From: Catenovulum sediminis
Lineage (GTDB): Bacteria; Pseudomonadota; Gammaproteobacteria; Enterobacterales; Alteromonadaceae
NCBI RefSeq assembly: GCF_007289895.1
Contig: NZ_CP041661.1
Location: 310,001-374,000, forward strand
Direction of reading: 5' to 3'
DNA length: 64,000 nucleotides
Part shown: positions 54,839 through 64,000 of the stretch, one piece after another
Position numbering within the stretch: the stretch's first letter is position 1
How the letters are laid out: each line of letters opens with the position of its first letter
The notes under the pieces: generated by a model
Told to the model about the DNA's origin: nothing
Databases searched by the model: none
What the model saw: only the letters and a program-made list of their open reading frames with translations
Made by a program: the position numbers and the translations under genes

Positions 54839-57148
54839 TTAGTTATACAATTGCTGCTGTAGCTGTTTAAAGGCGGCCAATAGGAGAACTGGCTTGCCAC
54901 CAAATGCTGTTGAGGCATCTTTAATCGTACCTAAACCTGATAGCTCGATAAGTGCTGGTAAGCGCTCGCGTGATAATTCAGTACTGCCAGTTTGCTCATA
55001 CCGGTTAAGCACAAAGTGCAAAAACTGCTGTGCCTTTTCGTGGCTGTATTGTTTAAAGAAGGCGCTGTTAGTACGAACTTGATCGGCGCGAGCTTTACGG
55101 GTTGCCATGGGCTGTTCAAAGGCTAAAAAAGCCAGCAGATCGAAAATATCGCACTCTTCTGCTTCAAACATGCGTCGTAGTGTGGCGAGTTGCTCTTTAT
55201 CAAAACCTGCTTGTACAAGTTTACTGAGCAAGGTTTCGCGCTCGTCTGGGTCTGACCATATCTGCCTCAATTCCTCAACCGATTTAAACAACCCAGGTAA
55301 TTGGGTGATCAAGCGCTCAACAAATTCTTGAACCGTGAGAGGTTTGCCGTTTTCATCAATATAACGGGTTTCTACATCAATGACTTTCAGTTCACGGTGT
55401 TTGCCTAGCTTTACTTTCAACCGAGGTTTTGGCTCGCCAGGTTCAGGCTCTGGGCCATCTGTTCCTCCGGGTGGCTCTGGTGTGTAAGGTGGCGGAGTTG
55501 GCTCTCCAGTACCACCTGGCTCTGGTTCTTCAGGTTCGCCATCCCAATCTTTGTCGTAAAACTTATTGGTTGCACCGCGAAAATCGACAATGGTGAAATA
55601 GTCTTTGCCATCAAAAACACGGGTTCCGCGACCGACTATTTGTTTAAACTCCACCATGGAGCCGACGGTTCTATCCAGCACTACGTTACGCACGTTACGG
55701 GCATCTACCCCAGTGGTTAACATTTGCGATGAGGTAATAATGGTGGGGATATCTTTGTCGTTATCTTGAAATTTTTCCAGTAGTTCGCGGCCAACTTTAC
55801 CTTCGTCACTGGTTACACGAACACAGTAATGCGGATCTTTCAGCTTTTTGTGTTTATTGATCATGTCACGCATGGTCAGTGCATGATTTTGGTTTTCGCA
55901 AAAGACGATGGTTTTTTCTAGTGGATTGATATTGTTCAAAATGGCTTTTGCGACCAGTTCGGTACGTTCATCTACGACGATTTTTTTGTCGTAATCTTCT
56001 ACCTGATAGACGTCTTGCCCAGACTCGCCTTCGACCACCTGATCATCTTTAGTTAACACCAGCTCATCTAAATTGGTGCGCACCCGTTTGACACGATATG
56101 GCGTTAAGAAACCATCGTTAATACCATCTTTTAATGAGTATTCAAAAGCAGGCTTGCCAAAGTAGTCGTATGTATCCACGTTAGCTTTACGTTTTGGTGT
56201 TGCTGTTAAACCTACATGCACAGCACTGCCAAAATGATCGAGTATGGCTCGCCATGAACCCGTTTCATTGGCACTGCCACGGTGGCACTCATCAATCATT
56301 ACTAGGTCAAAAAAATCACTTGGATAAGCTTTGTAATAACCCTCTATGTTTTCACGTTCAGCAATAGCTTGGTAAATAGCAAAAAATATGTGTGCGTTGG
56401 TTGGCACGACTCCACCACGCTTGCGTACCTCCTCACCGTTTATTTTGATGAGGTCTTTTTCATAGGGGTTGAAGGTGTTAATCGCTTGATCGGCCAATAT
56501 ATTGCGATCCGCTAAAAACAATATTCTTGGCCTACGTGTACCCGGAGATTCTTTGTTCCAACGGGACTGGAACAATTTGTGGACGATTTGAAAGGCAATA
56601 AAGGTTTTACCTGTGCCAGTCGCCAGCGTTAACAGCACGCGTGGCTTACCTTTACCAATGGCATCTGTTGCCGCATGTACCGCTAATTCTTGGTAATAAC
56701 GCGGCTGCATTGCGCCTTCTAAATGAAAGGGCACATTGCGAAGTTGCTGACCTAGATCCGAATTAACTCCCGCGTAGCGGTTTTCAAGCTCTTGTGGTGT
56801 TGGATAAAACTCGATGTAGTCGCCTTTGCCGGTTTCTAAATCGAACTCATAGGTTTGTTTGCCGTTACTCGAATAAACAAAGCGCACGAGTAGCTTCTTG
56901 GCATAGTCGATGGCTTGTTGAAGGCCTTTGGTTGGGTGCTCAGATTCTTTTTTAGCTTCAACAACTGCAAGGTAACGATTGTCTTTATAGAGCAGATAAT
57001 CGACAAAACAACGACGACCACGCACACCACCGGAAAGCTTACGGCCATCGGTAAAATAGTGTTCCCGAATAATATTGTTAGGCTGCCAATGTGCGGCTTT
57101 TAATGCTGGGTCGATATAGTTTGCTCTGGTATCGGCTTCAGACGACAT
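54839..57148 (-). CDS. hsdR: Type I restriction endonuclease subunit HsdR
   Basis: 769-residue motor and nuclease subunit of the EcoEI type. N-terminal nuclease part with FVDYLLYKDNRYLAVVEAKK (D, E-x-K), SF2 helicase with Walker A TLATGTGKTFIAFQIVHK, DEAH-like VMIDECHRGSANETG, VGLTATPKRK, and motif VI QIVGRGTRVFDGKDYF. A Pro/Glu/Gly-rich linker (about residues 545-585) leads to the C-terminal domain that binds HsdM. It cleaves unmodified DNA after ATP-driven translocation. First enzyme gene of the operon, 20 bases after the XRE regulator. Confidence 0.95.
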   Translation of the reverse strand: MSSEADTRANYIDPALKAAHWQPNNIIREHYFTDGRKLSGGVRGRRCFVDYLLYKDNRYLAVVEAKKESEHPTKGLQQAIDYAKKLLVRFVYSSNGKQTYEFDLETGKGDYIEFYPTPQELENRYAGVNSDLGQQLRNVPFHLEGAMQPRYYQELAVHAATDAIGKGKPRVLLTLATGTGKTFIAFQIVHKLFQSRWNKESPGTRRPRILFLADRNILADQAINTFNPYEKDLIKINGEEVRKRGGVVPTNAHIFFAIYQAIAERENIEGYYKAYPSDFFDLVMIDECHRGSANETGSWRAILDHFGSAVHVGLTATPKRKANVDTYDYFGKPAFEYSLKDGINDGFLTPYRVKRVRTNLDELVLTKDDQVVEGESGQDVYQVEDYDKKIVVDERTELVAKAILNNINPLEKTIVFCENQNHALTMRDMINKHKKLKDPHYCVRVTSDEGKVGRELLEKFQDNDKDIPTIITSSQMLTTGVDARNVRNVVLDRTVGSMVEFKQIVGRGTRVFDGKDYFTIVDFRGATNKFYDKDWDGEPEEPEPGGTGEPTPPPYTPEPPGGTDGPEPEPGEPKPRLKVKLGKHRELKVIDVETRYIDENGKPLTVQEFVERLITQLPGLFKSVEELRQIWSDPDERETLLSKLVQAGFDKEQLATLRRMFEAEECDIFDLLAFLAFEQPMATRKARADQVRTNSAFFKQYSHEKAQQFLHFVLNRYEQTGSTELSRERLPALIELSGLGTIKDASTAFGGKPVLLLAAFKQLQQQLYN

Positions 57149-57168
57149 ATCATCACTCCTTGAGGCTT

Positions 57169-57384
57169 TTAGCTTTGGCTATCGCTTGGCATTTTTTCTA
57201 ATATGTCGCTTAACGGACAGTTAAATAAATCACACAGCTTATCTAATGCTTCTAAATCTACTTTTTGAGCTGTTTCTTTGTATAGCAATGTAAGGGTGTT
57301 GCGACTCAGGCCAGTTTCCCGCATTACATCACTAATGCGCATTTTATGTTCACCCATTAATCGAGCTAGATGACAGCGGATCAT
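57169..57384 (-). CDS. XRE/Cro-CI-type transcriptional regulator
   Basis: 71-residue helix-turn-helix protein: LARLMGEHKMRISDVMRETG, SRNTLTLLYKETAQKVDLEA, LDKLCDLFNCPLSDILEKMP, the full pattern of small YozG/Cro-like regulators. ATG at 57384 has GGAGAG 6 bases upstream; an in-frame ATG at 57399 is weaker. As first gene of the restriction operon it is the likely controller of its expression, delaying HsdR until methylation is complete. Confidence 0.88.
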   Translation of the reverse strand: MIRCHLARLMGEHKMRISDVMRETGLSRNTLTLLYKETAQKVDLEALDKLCDLFNCPLSDILEKMPSDSQS

Positions 57385-57620
57385 GTTCTCTCCATACAAT
57401 TACTATAGAAACAACTTTTTGAGTTATTTGTCATAAAGATAAGCCACTGTTTAGTCAGATCACTACCTTATCACGACTTAATTTATTCGCAACTAATTCG
57501 AGTTCAACTGAAATTTATATGGTGGGATATTTAAAACTTTAATGTCTAGTCAAGTGTCTAATTCTCGCTCAATGCTGTCTCTGAGTATGTGCACATTGTA
57601 TGCGTATATTGCGCGAAAAA

Positions 57621-57668
57621 GGGCATCTAGTGCATTTAACATAACATCAATAACACATTACGATGCCC
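57621..57668 (-). terminator. Probable terminator of the second GH86 gene
   Basis: GGGCATC (57621-57627) pairs with GATGCCC (57662-57668) and on the minus strand the stem is followed by TTTTTC. Loop is long (34 bases). It lies 18 bases after the GH86 stop and also marks the right border of the defence island. Confidence 0.45.
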
Positions 57669-57686
57669 AATATTTAACTAAACAGG

Positions 57687-60600
57687 TTAGATCACTTCAA
57701 TTCGAATATTGTCGATAAATGCATCTATTTGCCCACTGCCGGCTACAAAATAAAGCTCTAACCGGGCCAAGTGTTGATCCCAGTTTGCTTCATCAAAAAT
57801 AACTTCAATTGTTTGCCAACGAGCCGGGTTAGATGCCGCGTTTGCGCTGTCGGTGTTCAACGTCAAACTTTTTTCAATTCTAGCATCCCATTCGTCTTTA
57901 CCTGTACTATCATTGCGCGGCACCATTAAAAATTTGATAGGCAAAACTTGCTGCTCGCTCGCGTTAATTTTCACATCAAAACTTAACTTAAATTGCCGGT
58001 TTTGGTTTTCACCAAATATTTGTGGTGGCACACCCTTACCAAGTGCAATGCCATTGTGCTGGCTGTCGTCAGTTATTTGCAGGTGCAATCCAAAGGTACC
58101 CGCATTCGCCGCATTTTCACTGACAGTGATAAGGGTACTGTCAGCCGTTTGCCAATATTTTCCCCAAGGCGAAAACTGGCCACTTTCAAAACCGGAATTT
58201 AGATCTGCCAATAAATTTTTATCCGCTTGCGGTACCGTTAATGTAAAACTGGCGCTGAGCCCGTTGTGACTGGTCGCGGTAATCAGTGCGGTGCCTGCGT
58301 TAACCGCACTTAAAATGCCTTCGTTATCAACCACCACAACTGATTCGTCAGACGAGCTCCAGCTGACAGAAGGATAGGGGGCATACTCGGGTAAAACCTG
58401 GCTGCTGGCTTGAAACGTTTCCCCAAGCTTTAAAACTTGATTTTCGTTTACTTGAATATCTGTCACAACAACATTATCAATGTGATTATTGACTTCTAAT
58501 ATCATTGAACTGACCTTTCCACCCGTGTCAGAGAATGTGACACTAATCTGGTTGTTTTTGGCCAGTAACGCGTAGGGTATTGGGATATCGATGGCACCAA
58601 AAAATCCATCTTTACGATTCTTCTGATCATAACCGGCCCAATCGTCAGGCACAGTGACTGCACTGCCATTTACTGTGATAACGGGTTGTTTTGAACTTGA
58701 GTGAGCTCGGCCAATCCCCATACGCAAAAGCGCGGTCGATTTTTTCGGGTCTTTACCAGTTAATGCCACATTATCGATATTAAATACCAGTGCTTGATTT
58801 GCGGTTATTTTTTGCAGATGTTCCTTAGCATAGTAAGTTTTGCGTTGCAGCGTGTTATCAATAGCAAATGTTTTGTCTAAATCGAGTGTAAATTTAATGG
58901 TTTCACCAACAGCCAGTTGAACTGTTAATGCGCTATTACCTGTATCTAATGCACCTTGGAGAACCTCAGAAACAGATAAGTTTTCACTGGTATGCGTCGC
59001 TGCGCTGTCTACCGGCACAGTCAGCCGTTCAAGTTTAATTGAATCGAAATTATAGTTAGCCAGAGATTGAATATTCAATCGAATATTTTTAACTTCATCT
59101 TCTAGGTTATTAATAATCAGGTAAGCTTTGTCTTGATGCACATAAGCGGCCGTTTGCACATCTGGGTCGGGTGAAGATATCGATATTCTGTGGCCTTCAA
59201 CGTCTTTCCAAAATGCATAAAAAAGGTGGTTGATATTAAGCAGGTAGTTATTTTCATCATTGGGGTTGATAAATTCCCACCTGTTACTGGTTGAATTGAG
59301 TTGAATTTTGTTTCTGTCTGGCCGCCACATAGAAGGCACATAAGGGTGGCCATTGCCTGCATTGGTATCTTGCCAGTACCATGTTGTGTATCCGGTAATA
59401 AATGGAATAGAGGTTAAAATACGATCTTCGCGCGCCAGTAGCTCCATTAAAATGTTATTGATAGAACGTATTGTTTGGCTGCTGACAATTTCATCGTACG
59501 CCCGCTCACCGGGTGCCCGATCAACTATATTGCCGTATTCGGTAATGGCATGCGGTTTTACCTTGTCCCATTTGTAGTGCGAGTAGGTTTCAATTAAATC
59601 TAAAATCGCTTGCGCGTTTGAGCCACTGCGGCGGATCTCGCTTTCATCATCAGGCACACTGTCGTCTATAATATTGATGCCATCGTACAAGTGTACTGAG
59701 AAGCCATCCATATGGTCGCCAGCCGTATCCATAAACATTTTTTGCCGACTTTGCCAGTGTGCAAAATATTCACCCGTATCAAAAGGCAATTCCATTGACG
59801 GCCAAGCAGCAGAATAGCCCACAACATTTAAGTTTTTAAGGGCGGGCCGGTTATCAATAGCCTGACCTATTTCTTTAAACCAATTGCTCATATGCTGTCG
59901 GGTTTCTGCGTCACTATTATTGTATTGAGCTTTGTATTCCCACGCGTGTACGAAAGGTTCATTCATCGGTTCATAAATCAGTGGACGTGATGCATCATCA
60001 TAATAATATTCAAAATAATCAGCGGCCCAACGAGCACCTTCAATAGGATTATTACCCACACTCAGATTGTTTTTTGGGTGCGAAGTAATCACAGTTCGGT
60101 TCTGCGGGCCGGTTAATTTTGTCAGCGGATTCGCATGATAATGAGTAATATTGCTCGGCCCCTGCTGCATCGCAACTTGTGTTTGTGGGTACGTACTTTC
60201 ACCGGCAATCTGTCTGGCTGCATCTATCGGAGACCAGAACTGACGCCCCTGACCCATTCTAAATTCATCAACATAGCGTTTTACAACGTCCTCTTCATAT
60301 CCTTTGGTGAAGCTGTCATGCATATTAAAAAACTTATCACGCGCTAACGTACCCGAGTTTTCATAATATTGTTGGGTATCTAGCGCCGCTGATATTTCGA
60401 CAACGTCTATATTCGAATCATCCATTGGTTTTTGAATGGTGATTTCTAACTTGCGTGCAACCTTTAGCTCACCATCTGAAAGGTAAAAACTAAATTTGAT
60501 CTTTTGCGCCATGCCCGGATTTAACAAAGCAGCCAGTTCGGCTGGCGTAACCACAACACTGTCAGACGACAAAACGATGCCAACCGCCGGATTGTTGTTA

Positions 60601-60851
60601 TCGGCAATAACATCGACAACCGTTAAATCATGGTTTTGTGCATCCTGCGCACCGGATAACAATGAAATGGTCTGTACGGGATCTTGAGTTGAAAACTGCA
60701 AGGTTAAATCACCATTGTGCGTAGGTGCAGTATTTTCTGCTGGCGTTTGTTCTGGTGCATTAGCAGCGCTATTTGTACTCCCACCGCAGGCTATTAGTTG
60801 CATCGCAACGCATATCGACAACAGTGGTTTTAATTTATAACTATTTTTCAT
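57687..60851 (-). CDS. Second GH86 beta-agarase/porphyranase, lipoprotein
   Basis: 1054-residue GH86 enzyme, probably anchored by a lipid (signal ending MQLIACGG). An extra N-terminal beta-sandwich (~residues 45-145, PVQTISLLSGAQDAQNHDLT) precedes the barrel. Catalytic acid/base expected at Glu298 (IYEPMNEPFVHAWEY) and nucleophile at Glu438 (HAITEYGNIV); RSGSNAQAILDLIETYSHY and SIPFITGYTTWYWQD are as in the first GH86. The C terminus has a BIG2 domain (VSWSSSDESVVVVDNEGILS) and one CBM4/9-like module (LNSGFESGQFSPWGKYWQ ... FIDNIRIEVI). Surface-anchored versus the secreted copy at 28709 suggests complementary endo cuts. It is divergent from the GH2 gene with a 180-base AT-rich promoter region. 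Confidence 0.93.
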   Translation of the reverse strand: MKNSYKLKPLLSICVAMQLIACGGSTNSAANAPEQTPAENTAPTHNGDLTLQFSTQDPVQTISLLSGAQDAQNHDLTVVDVIADNNNPAVGIVLSSDSVVVTPAELAALLNPGMAQKIKFSFYLSDGELKVARKLEITIQKPMDDSNIDVVEISAALDTQQYYENSGTLARDKFFNMHDSFTKGYEEDVVKRYVDEFRMGQGRQFWSPIDAARQIAGESTYPQTQVAMQQGPSNITHYHANPLTKLTGPQNRTVITSHPKNNLSVGNNPIEGARWAADYFEYYYDDASRPLIYEPMNEPFVHAWEYKAQYNNSDAETRQHMSNWFKEIGQAIDNRPALKNLNVVGYSAAWPSMELPFDTGEYFAHWQSRQKMFMDTAGDHMDGFSVHLYDGINIIDDSVPDDESEIRRSGSNAQAILDLIETYSHYKWDKVKPHAITEYGNIVDRAPGERAYDEIVSSQTIRSINNILMELLAREDRILTSIPFITGYTTWYWQDTNAGNGHPYVPSMWRPDRNKIQLNSTSNRWEFINPNDENNYLLNINHLFYAFWKDVEGHRISISSPDPDVQTAAYVHQDKAYLIINNLEDEVKNIRLNIQSLANYNFDSIKLERLTVPVDSAATHTSENLSVSEVLQGALDTGNSALTVQLAVGETIKFTLDLDKTFAIDNTLQRKTYYAKEHLQKITANQALVFNIDNVALTGKDPKKSTALLRMGIGRAHSSSKQPVITVNGSAVTVPDDWAGYDQKNRKDGFFGAIDIPIPYALLAKNNQISVTFSDTGGKVSSMILEVNNHIDNVVVTDIQVNENQVLKLGETFQASSQVLPEYAPYPSVSWSSSDESVVVVDNEGILSAVNAGTALITATSHNGLSASFTLTVPQADKNLLADLNSGFESGQFSPWGKYWQTADSTLITVSENAANAGTFGLHLQITDDSQHNGIALGKGVPPQIFGENQNRQFKLSFDVKINASEQQVLPIKFLMVPRNDSTGKDEWDARIEKSLTLNTDSANAASNPARWQTIEVIFDEANWDQHLARLELYFVAGSGQIDAFIDNIRIEVI

Positions 60852-61031
60852 GATGTGAATCCTTGAATGGCTTAAATTTCAAACCAAATTAAACAATTTA
60901 AAAATTAAATATAAATTAATAGTTTTACTTATAAATAAAATAATCGCATAATAATCATAAGATGTAAATTTTTTGTTTTATTTAAGTTTTTAAAATGACG
61001 CTGAACTTGCGTAAGAAGGTGAAGATTGAAA
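60852..61031. promoter_or_regulatory. Divergent promoter region GH86 / GH2
   Basis: 180 very AT-rich bases between the GH86 and GH2 start codons. Shared control of an endo enzyme and a beta-galactosidase is likely. I see no clear palindrome; the ECF element GACACATTT is absent. Confidence 0.45.
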
Positions 61032-63650
61032 ATGGTTAATACAATTTATCGAAAGCAAATAAGTGTATTGCTGATGACACTGGTCAGTTTTATGTTGACG
61101 GCATGCAGTGGTGGCGGCGTTGGCAGCGTTGGTAGTGTTGGAAGCACGGAGCACACTGCAAAAACGGCGACTCGAATCAACAATGCGATGACTCAAACAC
61201 GCTCACATGATTTCAATTTTGATTGGAAGTTTAGCCAAGTCGCAACGCAAAACGCATTTTTACCCAACTATGATGACAGCCAGTGGAAACCGGTACGACT
61301 GCCACACGACTGGAGCATTGAAGCCGACTATACGCAGCAAAATACATCAGGCGCGACAGGCTATTTGCCTGCAGGTAAAGGCTGGTACAGAAAGTCGTTT
61401 AGCACTCCGCAAGCCGAGGTAGTACAAATTTTATTTGATGGCATTTATAACCATTCAAAAGTTTGGATTAATGGCCAATTATTAGGCTATCGCCCTTACG
61501 GATACGTACCATTTCATTATGATTTAACACCTTACTTATATCGCGACGGAAGACAGAATGTAGTGGCGGTTGAAGTTGATCGCAGCCGTTATGTCGATTC
61601 TCGCTGGTATACGGGCTCGGGTATTTACCGCAATGTAAAACTGATCACTGGCAGTGAAGTTCATATTCCGATTTGGGGTGATTATGTGACAACGCCTAAA
61701 ATCACCGGCGAACAGGCTGTCGTAAACTTAAAAACCGAAATTAAAAACCGTAAAAACCTGCCACAAACGGTGAAAATTCTAAGCCAAATATATGGCCCCA
61801 CAGGCAAATTAATCACCTCAAAATTATCAGACATTCACCTACAGGCCAATCAAACCGCAACAGCAGAAAGAAGTTTAACTGTGCTACACCCCCAACTTTG
61901 GGATATCGCCAAACCACACCTGTATACCGCTAAAACCGATATTTATGCAGGTGATAAATTATTAGACAGCATTAATACCCGCTTTGGTATTCGTTATTTT
62001 AAAAACGATGCAAACACCGGCTTTTATTTAAATGGACGCAATATCAAGATAAAAGGGGTTAATCTTCATCACGATGCCGGGCTGGTAGGGGCCGCCGTAC
62101 CAAAAGGTGTATGGCAGCGCCGTTTATCAAAGTTAAAAGAAGCGGGCGTGAACGCAATTAGAACGGCTCATAATGCGCCATCAAAAACTTTTTTAGAACT
62201 CTGCGATGAGATGGGTTTTTTAGTACAAAACGAAATATTTGACGAATGGGATAACCCCAAAGACAAGCGCAAAAATTTTAACCAATCTGGCAATGCTGAA
62301 CACGAAACTCAAAGTTACAGTCATTATTTTGAAAAATGGGCCGAAAGCGATCTAAAAGACACGATAAAACGAGACAGAAATCATGCCTCTATTTTTCAGT
62401 GGAGTATCGGTAATGAAATAGAATGGACTTACCCCAGATTAACCAATGCAACAGGTTATTGGGCAAAAGATAAACCGGAAGACTTAAATTATTACTGGTC
62501 GGCGCCTCCCAGAACGCCGGAGCAGATTAAACAAGCATTAAAAGCGCAACCTATAAAAGGTAAATCGCTGGCACAAACAGCGGCTAAATTAGCAAAATGG
62601 ACCCGGGAAATGGATTTAACCCGCCCGGTCACTGCAAATTTAGTCACCCCTTCTTCAAGTCATGTCGAAGGCTACACAGAAGTACTCGATGTTATAGGTT
62701 ACAGCTACCGCCAATCTGTATATGAATACGGGCACAATCATTACCCGAACAAAATGATTTTAGGCACGGAAAACTGGGTGCAATGGCATGAATGGCAGCA
62801 CGTGTTAGAAAAAGACTACATACCGGGTATTTTCGTTTGGACGGGCATCGATTATTTAGGTGAAGCAAGTGGAAAGTGGCCAAGAAAAGGTACAAATTCA
62901 GGCATGTTAGATTTTGCCGCATTTGAAAAGCCTAGTTTTCATATGATGAAAACACTGTGGAATGATGAACCGCATATTTATTTAACGACAAAACCCATGA
63001 AAGAATCGGCTTATAAATTAGAAAACGGGCAGGTTGTTGAAAAAGTCAAAGGCAGTTGGAAAAAAGGCAAGTGGTATTGGCGTGAGGTTAACAACCACTG
63101 GAATTATCAAAATAATCAACTGATTTCAGTAGAGGCCTATACCAATTTTGATGCAATAGAGCTGAGTTTAAACGGTCAAAGTTTGGGAAAACAAACATTA
63201 GCAGACAATCCAGATCGCATTTTAAAGTGGGCGGTTCCGTATTTAGCCGGGACTTTAACGGCAACCGCTTGGAAAAATGGGAAGCGCTACAGCCGTCAAT
63301 TAAAAACCGCGTCCCAACCCGCATCCATTCAGTTAACGACAGACAAAACAGAATTAAACGCAGATGGTTATCAAGTCGCCCACATAACGGCGCAATTGTT
63401 TGATAAAAACAACAACCCAGTCAAACACCAAGACACAATAATTCAATTTAAAATACCAGAAACATTGCGTTTGCTGGGGGTCGATAATGGTGCCAGCAAT
63501 AACATCCAGCGCCATTTAAGCACACAGATAAAAACCCATAATGGCCGCGCTTTATTGATTGTGCAAAGCAAGTTCAAAAAAGGCGAAACGACCGTTACAG
63601 CACTGAGTGACAGAATCCAGTCTGACGCCATAACGCTTTCACTTAGATAA
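61032..63650 (+). CDS. GH2 beta-galactosidase-like enzyme, lipoprotein
   Basis: 872-residue GH2 enzyme with lipobox MLTACS. Sugar-binding domain (FNFDWKFSQVATQNAFLPNY, PHDWSIEADYTQQNTSGATG, DSRWYTGSGIYRNVKL), immunoglobulin-like domain, then the TIM barrel: VNAIRTAHNAPS, acid/base Glu462 in FQWSIGNEIEW and nucleophile Glu580 in MILGTENWVQWHEWQ. The C-terminal part (ISVEAYTNFDAIELSLNGQS, LTTDKTELNADGYQVAHITA) is DUF4982/invasin-like. AAGGTG lies 10 bases before the ATG at 61032; a TTG at 61026 is an alternative. It likely trims galactose (or a modified galactose) from agar or porphyran oligosaccharides. Substrate not fixed. Confidence 0.93.
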   Translation: MVNTIYRKQISVLLMTLVSFMLTACSGGGVGSVGSVGSTEHTAKTATRINNAMTQTRSHDFNFDWKFSQVATQNAFLPNYDDSQWKPVRLPHDWSIEADYTQQNTSGATGYLPAGKGWYRKSFSTPQAEVVQILFDGIYNHSKVWINGQLLGYRPYGYVPFHYDLTPYLYRDGRQNVVAVEVDRSRYVDSRWYTGSGIYRNVKLITGSEVHIPIWGDYVTTPKITGEQAVVNLKTEIKNRKNLPQTVKILSQIYGPTGKLITSKLSDIHLQANQTATAERSLTVLHPQLWDIAKPHLYTAKTDIYAGDKLLDSINTRFGIRYFKNDANTGFYLNGRNIKIKGVNLHHDAGLVGAAVPKGVWQRRLSKLKEAGVNAIRTAHNAPSKTFLELCDEMGFLVQNEIFDEWDNPKDKRKNFNQSGNAEHETQSYSHYFEKWAESDLKDTIKRDRNHASIFQWSIGNEIEWTYPRLTNATGYWAKDKPEDLNYYWSAPPRTPEQIKQALKAQPIKGKSLAQTAAKLAKWTREMDLTRPVTANLVTPSSSHVEGYTEVLDVIGYSYRQSVYEYGHNHYPNKMILGTENWVQWHEWQHVLEKDYIPGIFVWTGIDYLGEASGKWPRKGTNSGMLDFAAFEKPSFHMMKTLWNDEPHIYLTTKPMKESAYKLENGQVVEKVKGSWKKGKWYWREVNNHWNYQNNQLISVEAYTNFDAIELSLNGQSLGKQTLADNPDRILKWAVPYLAGTLTATAWKNGKRYSRQLKTASQPASIQLTTDKTELNADGYQVAHITAQLFDKNNNPVKHQDTIIQFKIPETLRLLGVDNGASNNIQRHLSTQIKTHNGRALLIVQSKFKKGETTVTALSDRIQSDAITLSLR

Positions 63651-63666
63651 GTGAAAGCGTTGTTTT
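63632..63666 (+). terminator. Intrinsic terminator overlapping the GH2 stop codon
   Basis: AACGCTTTCACTTA (63632-63645) pairs with TAAGTGAAAGCGTT (63648-63661) over 2 bases, followed by GTTTTC. The stop codon TAA is inside the stem. Confidence 0.8.
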
Positions 63667-63686
63667 CTATGTAAAAAAAGGGCACT

Positions 63687-64000
63687 ATGGCGACTAAACA
63701 AGCCAAGTTAAAAGTTAACAATATGACAAAAAATAGAATAAATACCGTAGCGGGTTACCTGTGGTTGGTTTCAGCGATTTTATTGTTGTCCGCTTGTAGC
63801 AATACACAGTTAAACAAAGCGTGGCAACCGCTATTAACAAACGACTTAACCAATTGGGAAGTTTGGATAGGGGTTCCGCATTCAAGTGTAAAAGGTTTGC
63901 CAGAAGGCACCTTGCAACAAGATCACATTAGCCAGCACGGTGCTCCGAATGATGCGATAGGGTTAAACCAAGACATAAAAAACGTCTTTCAGCTTAAACA
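63687..64000 (+). CDS. Lipoprotein with DUF1080 (3-keto-disaccharide hydrolase-like) domain, cut by window end
   Basis: Start at the ATG at 63687 (AAGGG before it), 104 codons to the edge, still open. A lipoprotein signal (YLWLVSAILLLSACSN) is followed by KAWQPLLTNDLTNWEVWIGV and HGAPNDAIGLNQDIKNVFQL, the opening of DUF1080 (PF06439), a concanavalin-like fold family linked with sugar oxidation products and frequent in algal polysaccharide clusters and PVC bacteria. It follows the GH2 gene after a terminator. The remaining part is outside the window. Confidence 0.75.
   Translation, partial: MATKQAKLKVNNMTKNRINTVAGYLWLVSAILLLSACSNTQLNKAWQPLLTNDLTNWEVWIGVPHSSVKGLPEGTLQQDHISQHGAPNDAIGLNQDIKNVFQLK

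Noticed and set aside
1-64000. CRISPR arrays, tRNA and rRNA genes, prophage structural genes
   Set aside because: No regularly spaced repeats, cloverleaf patterns, rRNA motifs or phage structural proteins were seen on either strand.

Overview
The window looks like part of the chromosome of a marine, agar-degrading gammaproteobacterium of the Alteromonadales type (Catenovulum or Paraglaciecola-like; inferred from gene content, not from a marker gene). Genes are dense and the DNA is AT-rich. It carries two GH86 and one GH50 agarase-type enzymes, a GH2 beta-galactosidase, a GH105 unsaturated-uronyl hydrolase, a sulfatase, two TonB-dependent receptors and a uronate catabolic operon. I saw no rRNA, tRNA or CRISPR array.

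Layout. 1-10 kb (minus strand): a TonB-dependent receptor cut by the window edge, then an operon read from 9873 down to 2100 holding a DUF1549/DUF1553 protein (one frameshift), a DUF1501 protein, two small c-type cytochromes, a cytochrome b561, an Ldh2-type dehydrogenase and the GH105 hydrolase. 10.5-11.3 kb (plus): a 37-residue double-glycine leader peptide gene, a truncated ABC ATPase and a membrane protein. 11.3-21.6 kb: GH50 agarase, uxaA, and divergently a mutarotase, uxaC, a three-gene TRAP transporter and mannonate dehydratase; together these import and break down uronates towards KDG. 22-32.4 kb (plus): a TonB receptor, a frameshifted surface lipoprotein, a tryptophan-halogenase-like flavoprotein and a GH86 enzyme. 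32.4-42.7 kb (minus): an ECF sigma factor, a FecR-like anti-sigma factor, a sulfatase, a beta-helix/dockerin-like protein split by an IS66 element, and a small lipoprotein.

42.9-44.6 kb is a border zone of small orphan genes. 44.8-57.4 kb is a minus-strand defence island: XRE regulator, HsdR, a DUF1016 nuclease, an ATPase-TOPRIM protein, HsdM, HsdS, a PD-(D/E)xK fragment, an RloC-like zinc-hook ATPase and a Schlafen/AlbA_2 protein. 57.7-64 kb returns to polysaccharide genes: a second GH86 enzyme, divergent from a GH2 enzyme and a DUF1080 lipoprotein.

Most interesting point: the anti-sigma factor carries, outside the membrane, two modules of the same type as the C-terminal modules of the neighbouring GH86 agarase. 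A shared element (GACACATTT, 14 variable bases and a second conserved block, read on the plus strand) lies in front of the sigma factor, the sulfatase and the beta-helix gene. This suggests a polysaccharide-sensing sigma/anti-sigma switch with a local regulon. Three genes carry frameshifts that are each repaired by adding one base in a short homopolymer, so assembly error must be excluded before they are called pseudogenes.
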